Origin: Pseudomonas koreensis
GTDB taxonomy: Bacteria > Pseudomonadota > Gammaproteobacteria > Pseudomonadales > Pseudomonadaceae
Reading direction: 5' to 3'
NCBI RefSeq assembly: GCF_012986595.1
Contig: NZ_JAAQYM010000006.1
Location: forward strand, 455,913-519,912
Length of the DNA stretch: 64,000 nt
A program made the position numbers and the translations under genes. The notes beneath the pieces were generated by a model. That model was not told the origin of the DNA, searched no databases, and saw only the letters and a program-made list of their open reading frames with translations. Shown piece after piece: positions 15,948 to 25,114 of the stretch (the first letter of the stretch is position 1; each line of letters opens with the position of its first letter).

Positions 15948-17093
15948 TTACTTCAGGCCGACCTTGTATAACGACCCCTCTGCCTCATCCGTCAGAACAT
16001 ACAGATACCCGTCCGGCCCCTGCCGCACATCACGAATCCGCTGTTTCAGATCGCCCAGCAAACGTTCCTCGTGAACCACCTTGTCCCCGTCAAACTGCAA
16101 GCGGATCAGCTCCTGACTGACCAGCGCACCGATAAACAGATTCTGCTGCCAAGGCTTGAAGCGATCAGCGTCATAGAACGCCATTCCGGAAACACCCGGT
16201 GACTTCTCCCACACATGATGCGGATCAACAGCGCCCTCGACGCTCTTGCCCTTGGCTTCCGGGATCGGCTGCAGCGAGTAGTTGATACCGTGGGTCGCGA
16301 GCGGCCAACCGTAGTTCTTGCCGCGCTCGATGATGTTCACCTCATCGCCACCACGGGGGCCGTGTTCGTTCTCCCAGACGGTGCCGTTCCACGGATTGAG
16401 CGCCGCGCCTTGCGGGTTGCGATGGCCATAGGACCAGATTTCCGGGCGCACGCCGGACTGGCCCACGAACGGGTTGTCATCCGGCACCTTGCCGTCGGGG
16501 AAAATCCGCACGACCTTGCCTTGCAGTTTGTCGAGATCCTGCGCGGTCGGCCGGTCGTTGTTTTCGCCCAAGGTGATGAACAGGTAGCCGTCGCGGTCGA
16601 ACACCAGGCGGGAGCCGAAGTGATTGCCGGTCGAAAGCTTCGGCTCCTGACGGAAGATCACCTTGAAATCGCTGATTGTCTTCAAGTCATCCGACAGCCG
16701 CCCGCGCCCCACCGCCGTTCCGGCCTTGTCCCCGGCGCCACCGCCTTCGGCGTACGACAGGTAGACCAGCCGATCCTGCTTGAAGGTCGGCGACAGCACC
16801 ACGTCGAGCAGCCCGCCCTGACCCTTGGCCCAGACTTTTGGTACACCACTGATCGGTTCCGAATGCTTGCCATCGACGCCAATCAGCCGCAGGTTACCCG
16901 AGCGCTCGGTGACCAGCATGCCCTGACGATCCGGCAGAAACGCCAATGCCCAGGGATGTTCGAGGCCTTGGGTGATCGTTGTGACTTCAAGGGTGCCCTG
17001 CTCGCTTTGCAGCTCCTTGGGGGCGGCGGCGAGCGCTGCAGTGTTGATCAGCGCGCCGGCACACAGCGTGGCTAGAAGGGTTTTACGCAACAT
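15948..17093 (-). CDS. PQQ-dependent soluble aldose sugar dehydrogenase, periplasmic
   Basis: 381 residues with a signal peptide (cleavage after about residue 23, LAAA). The rest is a six-bladed beta-propeller of the soluble PQQ glucose dehydrogenase/Asd (YliI) type: LEHPWALAFLPDRQGMLVTER starts blade one, GNHFGSRLVFDRDGYLFITLG carries a conserved His near PQQ, and YGHRNPQG and ENEHGPRGGDE are hallmark segments. It oxidises aldose sugars with PQQ in the periplasm. It stands alone, with a small secreted protein upstream on the same strand. Confidence 0.9.
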   Translation of the reverse strand: MLRKTLLATLCAGALINTAALAAAPKELQSEQGTLEVTTITQGLEHPWALAFLPDRQGMLVTERSGNLRLIGVDGKHSEPISGVPKVWAKGQGGLLDVVLSPTFKQDRLVYLSYAEGGGAGDKAGTAVGRGRLSDDLKTISDFKVIFRQEPKLSTGNHFGSRLVFDRDGYLFITLGENNDRPTAQDLDKLQGKVVRIFPDGKVPDDNPFVGQSGVRPEIWSYGHRNPQGAALNPWNGTVWENEHGPRGGDEVNIIERGKNYGWPLATHGINYSLQPIPEAKGKSVEGAVDPHHVWEKSPGVSGMAFYDADRFKPWQQNLFIGALVSQELIRLQFDGDKVVHEERLLGDLKQRIRDVRQGPDGYLYVLTDEAEGSLYKVGLK

Positions 17094-17145
17094 GCACGAT
17101 TCCTTTTGTTCGTTTTAAAGGCTGACAGGCGCTCAGGCCTGCCGT

Positions 17146-17487
17146 TCAACGGTTGCTGTCTGCGTCTCGTGGCGGTGGGTTGGGAATGAATTTCGGCGGT
17201 GTGCTCGGCACCGAACGTTGCTGCTGGCCGTTGCCAATGCCGCCGTTGCCGACCGTGGGTGAACGTTGCACTGGTGCCGTGTTCGGCCCGCGAATCGCCG
17301 GTGCATTGGGCTGCGTGCCTTGCATGCTGTTGGGGTTGGCCCGGCGAATCGGACTGTTGTAAGGGTTGTTGTTGGTGCCAGCGGGACTTTGTGCCAGCAG
17401 CAGCGGAGCGGACGGTGCTGCGATGTCAGCATGCGCCAGACCGGCCCCTAGGAGCAGAATGATGATGCCTGACGGAATTCGCTTCAT
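17146..17487 (-). CDS. Small secreted Asn/Pro-rich protein, unknown function
   Basis: 113 residues with a signal peptide (MKRIPSGIIILLLGAGLAHA). The mature part is low-complexity and probably disordered, rich in Asn, Pro, Gly and Gln (for example GNGGIGNGQQQRSVPSTPPK), with no cysteine. No family is recognised. It lies 52 nt upstream of the PQQ dehydrogenase gene on the same strand and may be its operon partner. Confidence 0.65.
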   Translation of the reverse strand: MKRIPSGIIILLLGAGLAHADIAAPSAPLLLAQSPAGTNNNPYNSPIRRANPNSMQGTQPNAPAIRGPNTAPVQRSPTVGNGGIGNGQQQRSVPSTPPKFIPNPPPRDADSNR

Positions 17488-17675
17488 GGGCAGCCTCTCG
17501 ATGCACAGGGGATAGAGCCTTCGAGTCCACGCTACGCCGCGGGTTCGGATTTGTTAACCCATGGCCGTTAAACAACATGTAACACGGCTTGACCAGATCC
17601 TTTGAGAGCCGCGCAATCACTGGAAACTTTCGCCCCGCGCCGCAGGTCACCTGATCATCACTTGGAGAACTGACC

Positions 17676-18548
17676 ATGGCTCGGGCAATCTGGAAAGGCG
17701 CGATCAGCTTCGGACTGGTACACATCCCCGTCGCGCTGGTGTCGGCAACGTCCTCGCACGGCGTGGACTTTGACTGGCTCGACAGCCGCAGCATGGATCC
17801 GGTGGGCTATAAACGAGTAAACAAGGTCACCGGCAAGGAAGTCACCAAAGAGCACATCGTCAAAGGCGTGGCCTATGAGAAGGGTCGCTACGTGGTGCTC
17901 AGCGAGGAGGAAATCCGCTCGGCGCATCCGGTCTCGACCCAGACCATCGACATCTTTTCCTTCGTCGATGCTGAGCAGATCCCGCTGCAGAACATCGACA
18001 CGCCCTATTACCTCGCCCCGGACAAACGCGGCGGCAAGGTCTACGCCCTGCTGCGGGAAACATTGAGCAAAACCAACAAGGTCGCCCTCGCCCGCGTCGT
18101 CCTGCACACTCGCCAATACCTGGCGGCGCTGATGCCACTGGAGTCGGCGCTGGTGCTGGTCAAACTGCGCTGGCCGCAGGAAGTACGTGGCCTCGATGAG
18201 CTGGAACTGGGCAGCGAAGTGACCAAACCCCAACTGGCAAAGGGCGAACTGGACATGGCCAAGCGCCTGGTACAGGACATGAGCGGCGACTGGAGCCCCG
18301 AGGACTACAAGGACGAATTTGAAGACAAGATCATGGCCCTGGTCGAGAAAAAGGCTCATGAAGGCAAGATCGAGGATGTCGAGACCGTGGGCGGCGAGGA
18401 AGAACGCAAAACTGCGGATGTTATCGATTTGACCGAGTTGCTCAAGCGCAGCCTGGGTGGCAAAGCGCCGATCAAGCCCAAGGCGAAAGCCAAGCCTGCC
18501 AGTAAGGCTGCGCCGGCGAGGAAGACCAAAAAGGCTTCTGGGGAATAG
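17676..18548 (+). CDS. ku: Ku protein, non-homologous end joining
   Basis: 290 residues starting MARAIWKGAISFGLVHIPVAL, the standard bacterial Ku opening, after TTGGAGAA. The beta-barrel core runs to about residue 200 (YVVLSEEEIRSAHP; VALARVVLHTRQYLAALMP), followed by a helical segment and a Lys/Ala/Pro-rich tail (KAKAKPASKAAPARKTKKA) typical for DNA-binding C-termini. Ku homodimers bind double-strand DNA ends and recruit ligase LigD; no ligD is present in this window. It is convergent with lpxO. Confidence 0.95.
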   Translation: MARAIWKGAISFGLVHIPVALVSATSSHGVDFDWLDSRSMDPVGYKRVNKVTGKEVTKEHIVKGVAYEKGRYVVLSEEEIRSAHPVSTQTIDIFSFVDAEQIPLQNIDTPYYLAPDKRGGKVYALLRETLSKTNKVALARVVLHTRQYLAALMPLESALVLVKLRWPQEVRGLDELELGSEVTKPQLAKGELDMAKRLVQDMSGDWSPEDYKDEFEDKIMALVEKKAHEGKIEDVETVGGEEERKTADVIDLTELLKRSLGGKAPIKPKAKAKPASKAAPARKTKKASGE

Positions 18549-18560
18549 TCAGAACCGGTT

Positions 18561-18580
18561 CCTGTCAGCAAGCTGACAGG
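18561..18580. terminator. Stem-loop between convergent ku and lpxO
   Basis: CCTGTCAG-CAAG-CTGACAGG is an 8-bp perfect stem with a 4-nt loop, 12 nt after the ku stop. There is no T-tract on either strand, so termination is uncertain. Confidence 0.4.
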
Positions 18581-18624
18581 TTGGCTTTGAGAGACTCATC
18601 AGCAGCAAAGGCGAACTGCGGCGG

Positions 18625-19536
18625 TCAGATCAGAATGAAGATCGCCAGCAAACCGCCGAAGATCGCCCACTTTTCCAGGTAGTAACGCGCGCGATTACGC
18701 TTTTTCAGTTCTTTACCACGCAGGCGAACCTTGTAGATCCTGGTAAACAGGCGGTTGATCCCACCGGTGCGGTCGCCCGCATCGTTCGGTGCACCCGCCG
18801 CCGACATCACGGTGCGGCTGAACCAGGCGTTGAACGCCGCCGCCCAGCGATATTTCATCGGGCGCTCGATGTCGCAGAACAGAATGATGCGGTTTTTGTC
18901 GGTGGTGTTTTCCGCGTAGTGGATATAGGTCTCATCGAACATCACCGCTTCGCCGTCACGCCAGTGGTAGCTTTCACCGTCGACATTGATGTAACAACCC
19001 GCATCGTTCGGCGTGTCCAGCCCCAAGTGGTAGCGATAGGAGCCAGCATACGGATCACGGTGACGGACCAGTTTCGAACCCGGCGGCAGCTCGGCGAACA
19101 TCGCGGCCTTGATCGAGCCGATGCTCTGCACCAGTTCAGTGGTGCGCGGGCACAGTTTCATCGCCGACGGATGACTCTCGCCGTACCATTTGAGGTAGAA
19201 ACGTTTCCAGCCACTTTTGAAGAACGAGTTGAAACCGACGTCATCGTACTGATTCGAGCGCTTGATCTCGCCGGCGCGCAGCAGGTCCTGCCCTTCCTGA
19301 CGGATTTCTTCCCAGTGCGCCTGCAACGGGCTCAGGTCAGGGAATTCGGCAGGATCAAGATACGGCTTGTTCGGCTTCTTCGAGAACAGGTAGAGGAAGC
19401 AGTTGATCGGGGCCAGAAACGTCGAGTGATCGCTCAGTTGACGGCCCAGTTTGTGACGCACACGACCACGCAGGTGAACGTATGCAATCGAAATGACATA
19501 AATAGCGGCAATGATGAGTTTCACGGAAATCGTCAC
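18625..19536 (-). CDS. lpxO: Lipid A 2-hydroxylase LpxO
   Basis: 303 residues of the aspartyl/asparaginyl beta-hydroxylase fold with a membrane segment at each end (about 5-23 and 286-302), as in LpxO. Iron ligands are visible in VRHRDPYAGSYRYHLGL (His, Asp) and FDETYIHYAEN (His). It adds a 2-hydroxyl to a secondary acyl chain of lipid A using Fe(II), O2 and 2-oxoglutarate. Start is GTG 19536; a second GTG at 19524 (V-K-L-I) would give a family-like MKLIIAA start, and neither has a strong ribosome binding site. Confidence 0.9.
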   Translation of the reverse strand: MTISVKLIIAAIYVISIAYVHLRGRVRHKLGRQLSDHSTFLAPINCFLYLFSKKPNKPYLDPAEFPDLSPLQAHWEEIRQEGQDLLRAGEIKRSNQYDDVGFNSFFKSGWKRFYLKWYGESHPSAMKLCPRTTELVQSIGSIKAAMFAELPPGSKLVRHRDPYAGSYRYHLGLDTPNDAGCYINVDGESYHWRDGEAVMFDETYIHYAENTTDKNRIILFCDIERPMKYRWAAAFNAWFSRTVMSAAGAPNDAGDRTGGINRLFTRIYKVRLRGKELKKRNRARYYLEKWAIFGGLLAIFILI

Positions 19537-19915
19537 ACGTCAAAAGTGAACAAACTGCGCGCCTGCCGGCCGGTGGCCCAGGGTCTGATGCAGTGGCATG
19601 AATACAAATACTATCCCGGTGGCACTTCCTTGAGCCCATGCCGTTGGCGGCTATTGGGTAATCGGATGGCATTTTAGCCATACTTTGTAACCAATGGTGA
19701 ACCGCATCTGTGAAAAACTGTCCGCTGAATCCGCCAATCAGCAGGCGCGGCATCATCGCCCTATCGTTTAAAGAGCCAGACCAGTACAATCGCCGCCAAA
19801 CTTTACGCGCCCCCCTTGGTTGATGACGGGACTGTCCCGCATCAGCGCACTTCTACTCGGGCCCAGCGCTCCGGCCGCACCCTCGCTATTTAAGAATGCT
19901 TCGCAGGAAAAACTC

Positions 19916-21502
19916 TTGATTTCTACAGCTAACATCACGATGCAGTTCGGCGCCAAGCCGCTCTTCGAAAACGTTTCGGTCAAATTCAACGGCGGCAACC
20001 GTTACGGTCTGATCGGCGCCAACGGTTGCGGCAAGTCGACCTTCATGAAAATCCTCGGCGGCGATCTTGATCCGTCCGGCGGTCAGGTCATGCTCGAGCC
20101 GAATGTACGCCTGGGTAAGCTGCGTCAGGATCAGTTCGCCTACGAAGAATTCACCGTGATCGACACTGTGATCATGGGTCACGAAGAGCTGTGGAAGGTC
20201 AAGGCCGAGCGCGATCGCATCTACTCGCTGGCGGAAATGAGCGAAGAAGACGGCATGGCCGTGGCCGAGCTGGAAACCGAGTTCGCCGAAATGGACGGCT
20301 ACACCGCCGAATCCCGTGCGGGCGAGCTGTTGTTGGGTCTGGGCATTCCGCTGGAACAGCATTTCGGCCCGATGAGCGAAGTTTCGCCAGGCTGGAAACT
20401 GCGCGTATTGCTGGCTCAGGCGCTGTTCTCCGATCCGGAAGTGCTGTTGCTCGACGAACCGACCAACCACCTGGACATCAACACCATTCGCTGGCTGGAA
20501 AACATCCTGACCCAGCGTAACAGCCTGATGATCATCATCTCTCACGACCGTCACTTCCTGAACAGCGTGTGCACACACATGGCTGACCTGGATTACGGCG
20601 AGCTGCGCCTGTTCCCGGGCAACTACGACGAGTACATGACCGTGGCGACCCAGTCCCGCGAGCAGCTGCTGTCGGACAACGCCAAAAAGAAAGCGCAGAT
20701 TTCCGAGCTGCAATCGTTCGTCAGCCGCTTCTCGGCCAACGCCTCGAAAGCCAAGCAGGCCACTTCCCGCGCCAAGGCGATCGACAAGATCCAGCTGGCC
20801 GAGGTCAAGCCTTCCAGCCGTGTCAGCCCGTTCATCCGCTTCGAGCAGAACAAAAAGCTGCACCGCCAGGCGGTCATGGTCGAAAAAATGGCCAAAGGCT
20901 TCGACGGCAAGCCACTGTTCAAGGACTTCAGCTTCCAGGTTGAAGCCGGCGAGCGCGTAGCGATCATCGGCCCGAACGGTATCGGCAAAACCACCCTGCT
21001 GCGCACCCTGGTCAACGAACTGACTCCGGATGCCGGTAGCGTCAAGTGGACCGACGCCGCGGAACTGGGCTACTACGCTCAGGACCACGCGCACGACTTC
21101 GAAGACGATGTCACCCTGTTCGACTGGATGGGTCAGTGGACCCAGGGCGAGCAAATGATTCGCGGGACTTTGGGGCGCATGCTGTTCTCCAACGACGAGA
21201 TCCTCAAGTCGGTCAAAGTGATTTCCGGTGGTGAGCAAGGGCGCATGCTGTTCGGCAAGCTTATCCTGCAAAAGCCGAACGTGCTGATCATGGACGAACC
21301 GACCAACCACTTGGACATGGAATCGATCGAGGCGCTGAACCTGGCGCTGGAAAACTACCCGGGCACGCTGATCTTCGTCAGCCACGACCGTGAGTTCGTA
21401 TCGTCCCTGGCCACGCGCATCATCGAGCTGAGCCCGAATGGCGTGACTGACTTCAGCGGCACTTACGATGACTACCTGCGTAGTCAGGGCGTGGTGTTCT
21501 AA
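19916..21502 (+). CDS. ABC-F family ATPase, YbiT type
   Basis: 528 residues from TTG 19916 (AGGAAA 7 nt upstream; ISTANITMQFGAKPLFENVS matches the E. coli YbiT start). Two ABC domains follow: GANGCGKST, then SPGWKLRVLLAQAL and LLLDEPTNHLD in the first; GPNGIGKTT, SGGEQGRMLFGKL and LIMDEPTNHLD in the second, separated by the charged P-site linker. There are no membrane helices. ABC-F proteins act on the ribosome E site. The frame is open back to 19820, but the upstream stretch has no family similarity. Confidence 0.92.
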   Translation: MISTANITMQFGAKPLFENVSVKFNGGNRYGLIGANGCGKSTFMKILGGDLDPSGGQVMLEPNVRLGKLRQDQFAYEEFTVIDTVIMGHEELWKVKAERDRIYSLAEMSEEDGMAVAELETEFAEMDGYTAESRAGELLLGLGIPLEQHFGPMSEVSPGWKLRVLLAQALFSDPEVLLLDEPTNHLDINTIRWLENILTQRNSLMIIISHDRHFLNSVCTHMADLDYGELRLFPGNYDEYMTVATQSREQLLSDNAKKKAQISELQSFVSRFSANASKAKQATSRAKAIDKIQLAEVKPSSRVSPFIRFEQNKKLHRQAVMVEKMAKGFDGKPLFKDFSFQVEAGERVAIIGPNGIGKTTLLRTLVNELTPDAGSVKWTDAAELGYYAQDHAHDFEDDVTLFDWMGQWTQGEQMIRGTLGRMLFSNDEILKSVKVISGGEQGRMLFGKLILQKPNVLIMDEPTNHLDMESIEALNLALENYPGTLIFVSHDREFVSSLATRIIELSPNGVTDFSGTYDDYLRSQGVVF

Positions 21503-21540
21503 GAGCAGCTATCAGTTTTTAACTGCAAGCTGCAAGCAAG

Positions 21541-21567
21541 AGCCCTGTCCGTGTGACGGGGCTTTTT
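21541..21567 (+). terminator. Rho-independent terminator of the YbiT-type gene
   Basis: AGCCCTGTC-CGTGT-GACGGGGCT (one T-G pair) is followed by TTTT, 38 nt after the stop. Confidence 0.8.
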
Positions 21568-21601
21568 GCATTCTGGAGTAGGCGAGGTGGTGTTGGGGAT
21601 A

Positions 21602-21670
21602 CCTTCGCGAGCAGGCTCGCTCCCACAGGGGAATACGTTTCAAATGTGGGAGCGAGCCTGCTCGCGAAGG
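21602..21670. repeat. REP-like palindrome pair, CGCGAGCAGGCTCGCTCCCACA type
   Basis: CCTTCGCGAGCAGGCTCGCT and its complement are separated by about 20 nt, between the terminator and the MFS gene. Confidence 0.85.
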
Positions 21671-21780
21671 GGCCATCAGCAACAACATCAATCCTCAGGA
21701 AAATAGTTAGCCTGCTTCCTTTTATTTCAGCGCCACGCCATGATGCCGACTCTCCTGCCGCCGCCCGCGAACGAGTCCTC

Positions 21781-22968
21781 ATGTCTGCGCAGCAACTGCC
21801 CCCGCAAAGCTCCATGGCGATCACCCTGCAGATCGTCTCCATCGTGTTCTACACCTTCGTCGCTTTCCTGTGCATCGGCCTGCCGATTGCGGTGCTGCCC
21901 GGTTATGTCCATGAACAGCTGGGTTTCAGCGCCGTTATTGCGGGCCTGGTGATCGGCTCGCAGTACCTGGCCACCCTGCTCAGCCGGCCCATGGCCGGGC
22001 GCATGTCCGACACCATCGGCACCAAACGCGCGATTGTTTATGGCTTGTCGGGAATTGTGCTCAGCGGGTTGCTGACCCTGATCTCGACCTTGCTGCAGGA
22101 CTTCCCGCTGCCCAGCCTGCTGATTCTGATCGCCGGGCGGCTGTTGCTCGGCGTCGCACAGGGTTTGATCGGGGTCGGCACCATCAGCTGGTGCATGGGC
22201 CAGCTCGGCACCGAGCACACCGCAAGGTCGATCGGCTGGAACGGCATCGCTTCCTACGGCGCGATTGCGATTGGCGCGCCGCTGGGTGTGGTCATGGTCG
22301 CCGATTACGGATTTATCAGCCTGGGCATCGCCCTGTCGGTACTGGCGGCGGGCGCCCTGATGTTGATCCGCAATAAACCCTCGGTGCCGGTGGTACGCGG
22401 CGAACGGCTGCCTTTTTGGGCGGTGTTCGGGCGCATTGCACCGTTTGGCGCCAGTTTGAGCCTGGCGTCCATCGGTTACGGCACGCTGACCACGTTCATC
22501 ACCCTCTATTACCCTAACCGGGGCTGGAGTGGCGCGGCGTATTGCCTGACAGTCTTCGGCGCGTGTTTCATCCTGTCGCGGCTGCTGTTCATTTCGGCCA
22601 TCAGCCGTTTTGGCGGATTCAATTCGGCGATTGCCTGCATGAGCATCGAAATCGTCGGGCTGGTGTTGCTGTGGTTGGCGCCGTCCACCGTGTTCGCATT
22701 GATCGGCGCAGGGCTGGCTGGCGTCGGCTTGTCGCTGGTGTATCCAGCGCTGGGGGTTGAAGCGATCAAACAGGTGCCCAATTCCAGCCGGGGCTCGGGG
22801 CTGGGGGCGTATGCGGTTTTTTTCGATCTGGCGCTGGCGATTGCCGGGCCGCTTATGGGCGCGGTGGCGCTGAACCTGGGGTATTCGTGGATTTTCTTTT
22901 GCGCGGCGATGCTGTCGGTGACCGGGCTGGGATTGACTTTGCTGCTCAGGCGCCGCGCCAAGACCTGA
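21781..22968 (+). CDS. MFS transporter, YhhS/YfcJ-like
   Basis: From ATG 21781 the 395-residue protein has 12 membrane helices. The MFS signature loop between helices 2 and 3 is SRPMAGRMSDTIGTKRAIV. Similarity in layout to YhhS/YfcJ suggests a drug or sugar exporter, but the substrate cannot be read from sequence. The frame continues upstream through the REP element to 21553, which is not plausible as coding sequence. No regulator is adjacent. Confidence 0.85.
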   Translation: MSAQQLPPQSSMAITLQIVSIVFYTFVAFLCIGLPIAVLPGYVHEQLGFSAVIAGLVIGSQYLATLLSRPMAGRMSDTIGTKRAIVYGLSGIVLSGLLTLISTLLQDFPLPSLLILIAGRLLLGVAQGLIGVGTISWCMGQLGTEHTARSIGWNGIASYGAIAIGAPLGVVMVADYGFISLGIALSVLAAGALMLIRNKPSVPVVRGERLPFWAVFGRIAPFGASLSLASIGYGTLTTFITLYYPNRGWSGAAYCLTVFGACFILSRLLFISAISRFGGFNSAIACMSIEIVGLVLLWLAPSTVFALIGAGLAGVGLSLVYPALGVEAIKQVPNSSRGSGLGAYAVFFDLALAIAGPLMGAVALNLGYSWIFFCAAMLSVTGLGLTLLLRRRAKT

Positions 22969-22985
22969 GGTCTGGCGAAATTCTT

Positions 22986-23074
22986 TGTAGGAGTGAGCCT
23001 GCTCGCGATAGCGGAGGGTCAGTCGACATTTACTTCACTGACACTCCGCTATCGCGAGCAGGCTCACTCCTACA
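22986..23074. repeat. REP-like inverted repeat, TGTAGGAGTGAGCCTGCTCGCGATAGCGG type
   Basis: TGTAGGAGTGAGCCTGCTCG at the left and its complement at the right form a long hairpin between convergent genes. Same type as 29698-29786. Confidence 0.85.
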
Positions 23075-23101
23075 TTGGATCAGCGGTGTTTGTGGATCGG
23101 G

Positions 23102-24139
23102 TTATTGATCCGCGGTCTGCATCCCCGCCCGGCTCGGCTTGCCCAGCGTGCGCGAGAAGAACTGTCCGGCTTCGGAGATCAGGTTGCGGTGGATGTCTTC
23201 GCGGTCCACGCCGTCGGCGTCGGTGCACAGCGCCGGCATGGCGCGGATCTGCTCTTCGTTGCACGGCGCCATGAACACGAAGTGCCCTGCCCCGGCGAGC
23301 AATTTGAAGTCCGGCGCGGTCGGCAGTTTGCGCGCCAGCGCGGCGGCGTTCTTGTCGAAGGCCACCAGTTTGTCGCCGTCGCCGCTGTACAGCAGCACCG
23401 GCACATGCACGTCGGCCAGGGTGTGACGACCAAACTTCAGGCTCAGCGGCGCCATCAACAGCAGCGCATGCACACGCGGATCGGCCACTGGCTGCAGATC
23501 ATCGCGATCGACGATCAATTCACCCTGGGTGTTGCAGGCATCGCGGTCGTCCGGGCGTTCCTGGCAGTAACGGCGCAGGCGATCCAGATCCGGCTGGGCG
23601 CCGGAGAGAATCAACGCAGTCTCGCCACCGGCCGAATAACCAATCACCCCCACCTGATCGGCGTTGACGAACGGCGAAAGCATCGGGTCGCCGAGGGTGG
23701 CGGTGATCGCTTCGGAAATCTGGATCGGCCGCCCGTACAGATTGCTCAGCGTGCCAAGTCGGCTGTGGTCTCTGGAGTTGTCGCCGGGATGAATCACCGC
23801 GACCACGACAAACCCCTTACGGGCCAACGAGGTGGCGAGGTCATGCAGGGCGATGGGCGTGCCGGTGTTGCCGTGGGACAACATCAGCATCGGAAAGCGG
23901 CCGATGGCGACCTTGGTGTCTTCGCCGGCCTCGACCTTGTAGCCTTCAAGCAGGCTGGTATGCTCGCGGTCGCTGGAAGGATAGAAAGCGATGGCGCGCA
24001 TCGGTCGCAGGTCCAGCGGATCGAGGAATGTCATTTCGTGGTAACCGACACTCCACACGGGGTGTCGCCCGGGCGCGGCATGCACTGAACCGAGGCTGCC
24101 AAGCAGGCAAATCAGTAACGTTGCACAAAGACGCATCAT
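23102..24139 (-). CDS. Secreted alpha/beta hydrolase (dienelactone-hydrolase/PAF-acetylhydrolase-like)
   Basis: 345 residues with a signal peptide (cleavage near SVHA-A). It has the alpha/beta hydrolase plan: FPMLMLSHGNTG forms the oxyanion loop, GVIGYSAGGETAL is the nucleophile elbow with the catalytic Ser, VLLYSGDGDKLV positions the Asp and GAGHFVFMAPC the His. An ester or lipid substrate in the periplasm is likely; the exact one is unknown. I start at ATG 24139; ATG 24136 and 24151 are possible. It is a single-gene unit. Confidence 0.82.
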   Translation of the reverse strand: MMRLCATLLICLLGSLGSVHAAPGRHPVWSVGYHEMTFLDPLDLRPMRAIAFYPSSDREHTSLLEGYKVEAGEDTKVAIGRFPMLMLSHGNTGTPIALHDLATSLARKGFVVVAVIHPGDNSRDHSRLGTLSNLYGRPIQISEAITATLGDPMLSPFVNADQVGVIGYSAGGETALILSGAQPDLDRLRRYCQERPDDRDACNTQGELIVDRDDLQPVADPRVHALLLMAPLSLKFGRHTLADVHVPVLLYSGDGDKLVAFDKNAAALARKLPTAPDFKLLAGAGHFVFMAPCNEEQIRAMPALCTDADGVDREDIHRNLISEAGQFFSRTLGKPSRAGMQTADQ

Positions 24140-24290
24140 GGGATGGCCCACCCTGTGTTACTCAATCGAAAGATCCTTTGTGTTCCGACACGCCCGAAAC
24201 CCTGAGGTTCGGTAATCCGGCGCGGCGTTGCACTCAGACGTTGATCGTTTGACTGCATAACCCGGGCCAGATTATGCAACAGTCAGAAAC

Positions 24291-24339
24291 AAAAAACTCC
24301 GCATCTGGCCCTTGCAGAACCAGAATACAGAGTTTTTTG
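24291..24339 (-). terminator. Terminator of azoR (A/T-tract hairpin)
   Basis: AAAAAACTC and GAGTTTTTT pair at the base and CTGG/CCAG above. In the minus orientation the stem ends in a T-run, fitting the end of the azoR transcript. Confidence 0.7.
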
Positions 24340-24377
24340 AGGCGCGACCTGAACCGCAGCTGGTCTTTACGCAATGC

Positions 24378-24989
24378 TTACGCAGCGGCGAACAATTGCT
24401 CGCTGATCTTCGCTTGAGCAGCGCTCATCGCGTTGTTGCGCACTTCTTCACCGTAGGCCAGACCTTCGGCACGGACGATTTCGATGTCGGTGATGCCGAG
24501 GAAGCCCAGTACCAGCTTCAGATATTCTTCGTGAGCAATGCCGCTCGCCTGACCGGCATGGATGCCGCCGGAGGTGGAAACGATCACCACTTTCTTGCCA
24601 CCGCACAGGCCTTCAGGACCTGCTTCGGTGTAACGGAAGGTCTGACCGGCAACGGCGACACGGTCGATCCAGGCCTTGAGCTGGGTCGGCACGGTGAAGT
24701 TGTACATCGGCGCGGCGATCACGATGGCGTCGGCAGCGATGAACTCGGCCAGGGTCGAGGCGCTCAGCTCGGCTTCGTGCTGTTGCGCAGCATCGCGCAA
24801 TTCAGCGGTGGTGCCGGCGGCCACCAGGGTGGTCGACGAGAAGTGGCTGATGGCGTCGGCGGCCAGGTCGCGGTAGGTCACCACGGCGGTAGGCTCGGCG
24901 GCTTGCCAGGCTTTGACGACTTGACTGCTCAACTGACGGGAAGCCGAGTTGTCGCCCAGAATGCTCGAATCGATGTGCAGCAGTTTCAT
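24378..24989 (-). CDS. azoR: FMN-dependent NADH-azoreductase
   Basis: 203-residue flavodoxin-like quinone reductase. The N-terminal MKLLHIDSSILGDNSASRQLS binds FMN phosphate, APMYNFTVPTQLKAWIDRV is the flavin-contact segment and VVIVSTSGGIHAG the second. It reduces azo compounds and quinones by two-electron transfer from NADH. ATG 24989 has GGAGATTCC in front. The gene is divergent from a LysR regulator 125 bp away, which probably controls it. Confidence 0.93.
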   Translation of the reverse strand: MKLLHIDSSILGDNSASRQLSSQVVKAWQAAEPTAVVTYRDLAADAISHFSSTTLVAAGTTAELRDAAQQHEAELSASTLAEFIAADAIVIAAPMYNFTVPTQLKAWIDRVAVAGQTFRYTEAGPEGLCGGKKVVIVSTSGGIHAGQASGIAHEEYLKLVLGFLGITDIEIVRAEGLAYGEEVRNNAMSAAQAKISEQLFAAA

Positions 24990-25114
24990 GTGGAATCTCC
25001 TGGAAAGAATCGCCGGTGGCGACGGAATGGAGACAATCCTACGGAAGAAACCAATAGCTGATTAGCCGCCGACAATGCGATAGTTCGTCCCACTGATAGA
25101 ACGGTGGATTTTTC

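Noticed and set aside
19886..21385. 499-codon minus-strand frame opposite the YbiT-type gene
   Set aside because: The plus strand encodes a full ABC-F protein; the reverse frame is a by-product of codon bias.
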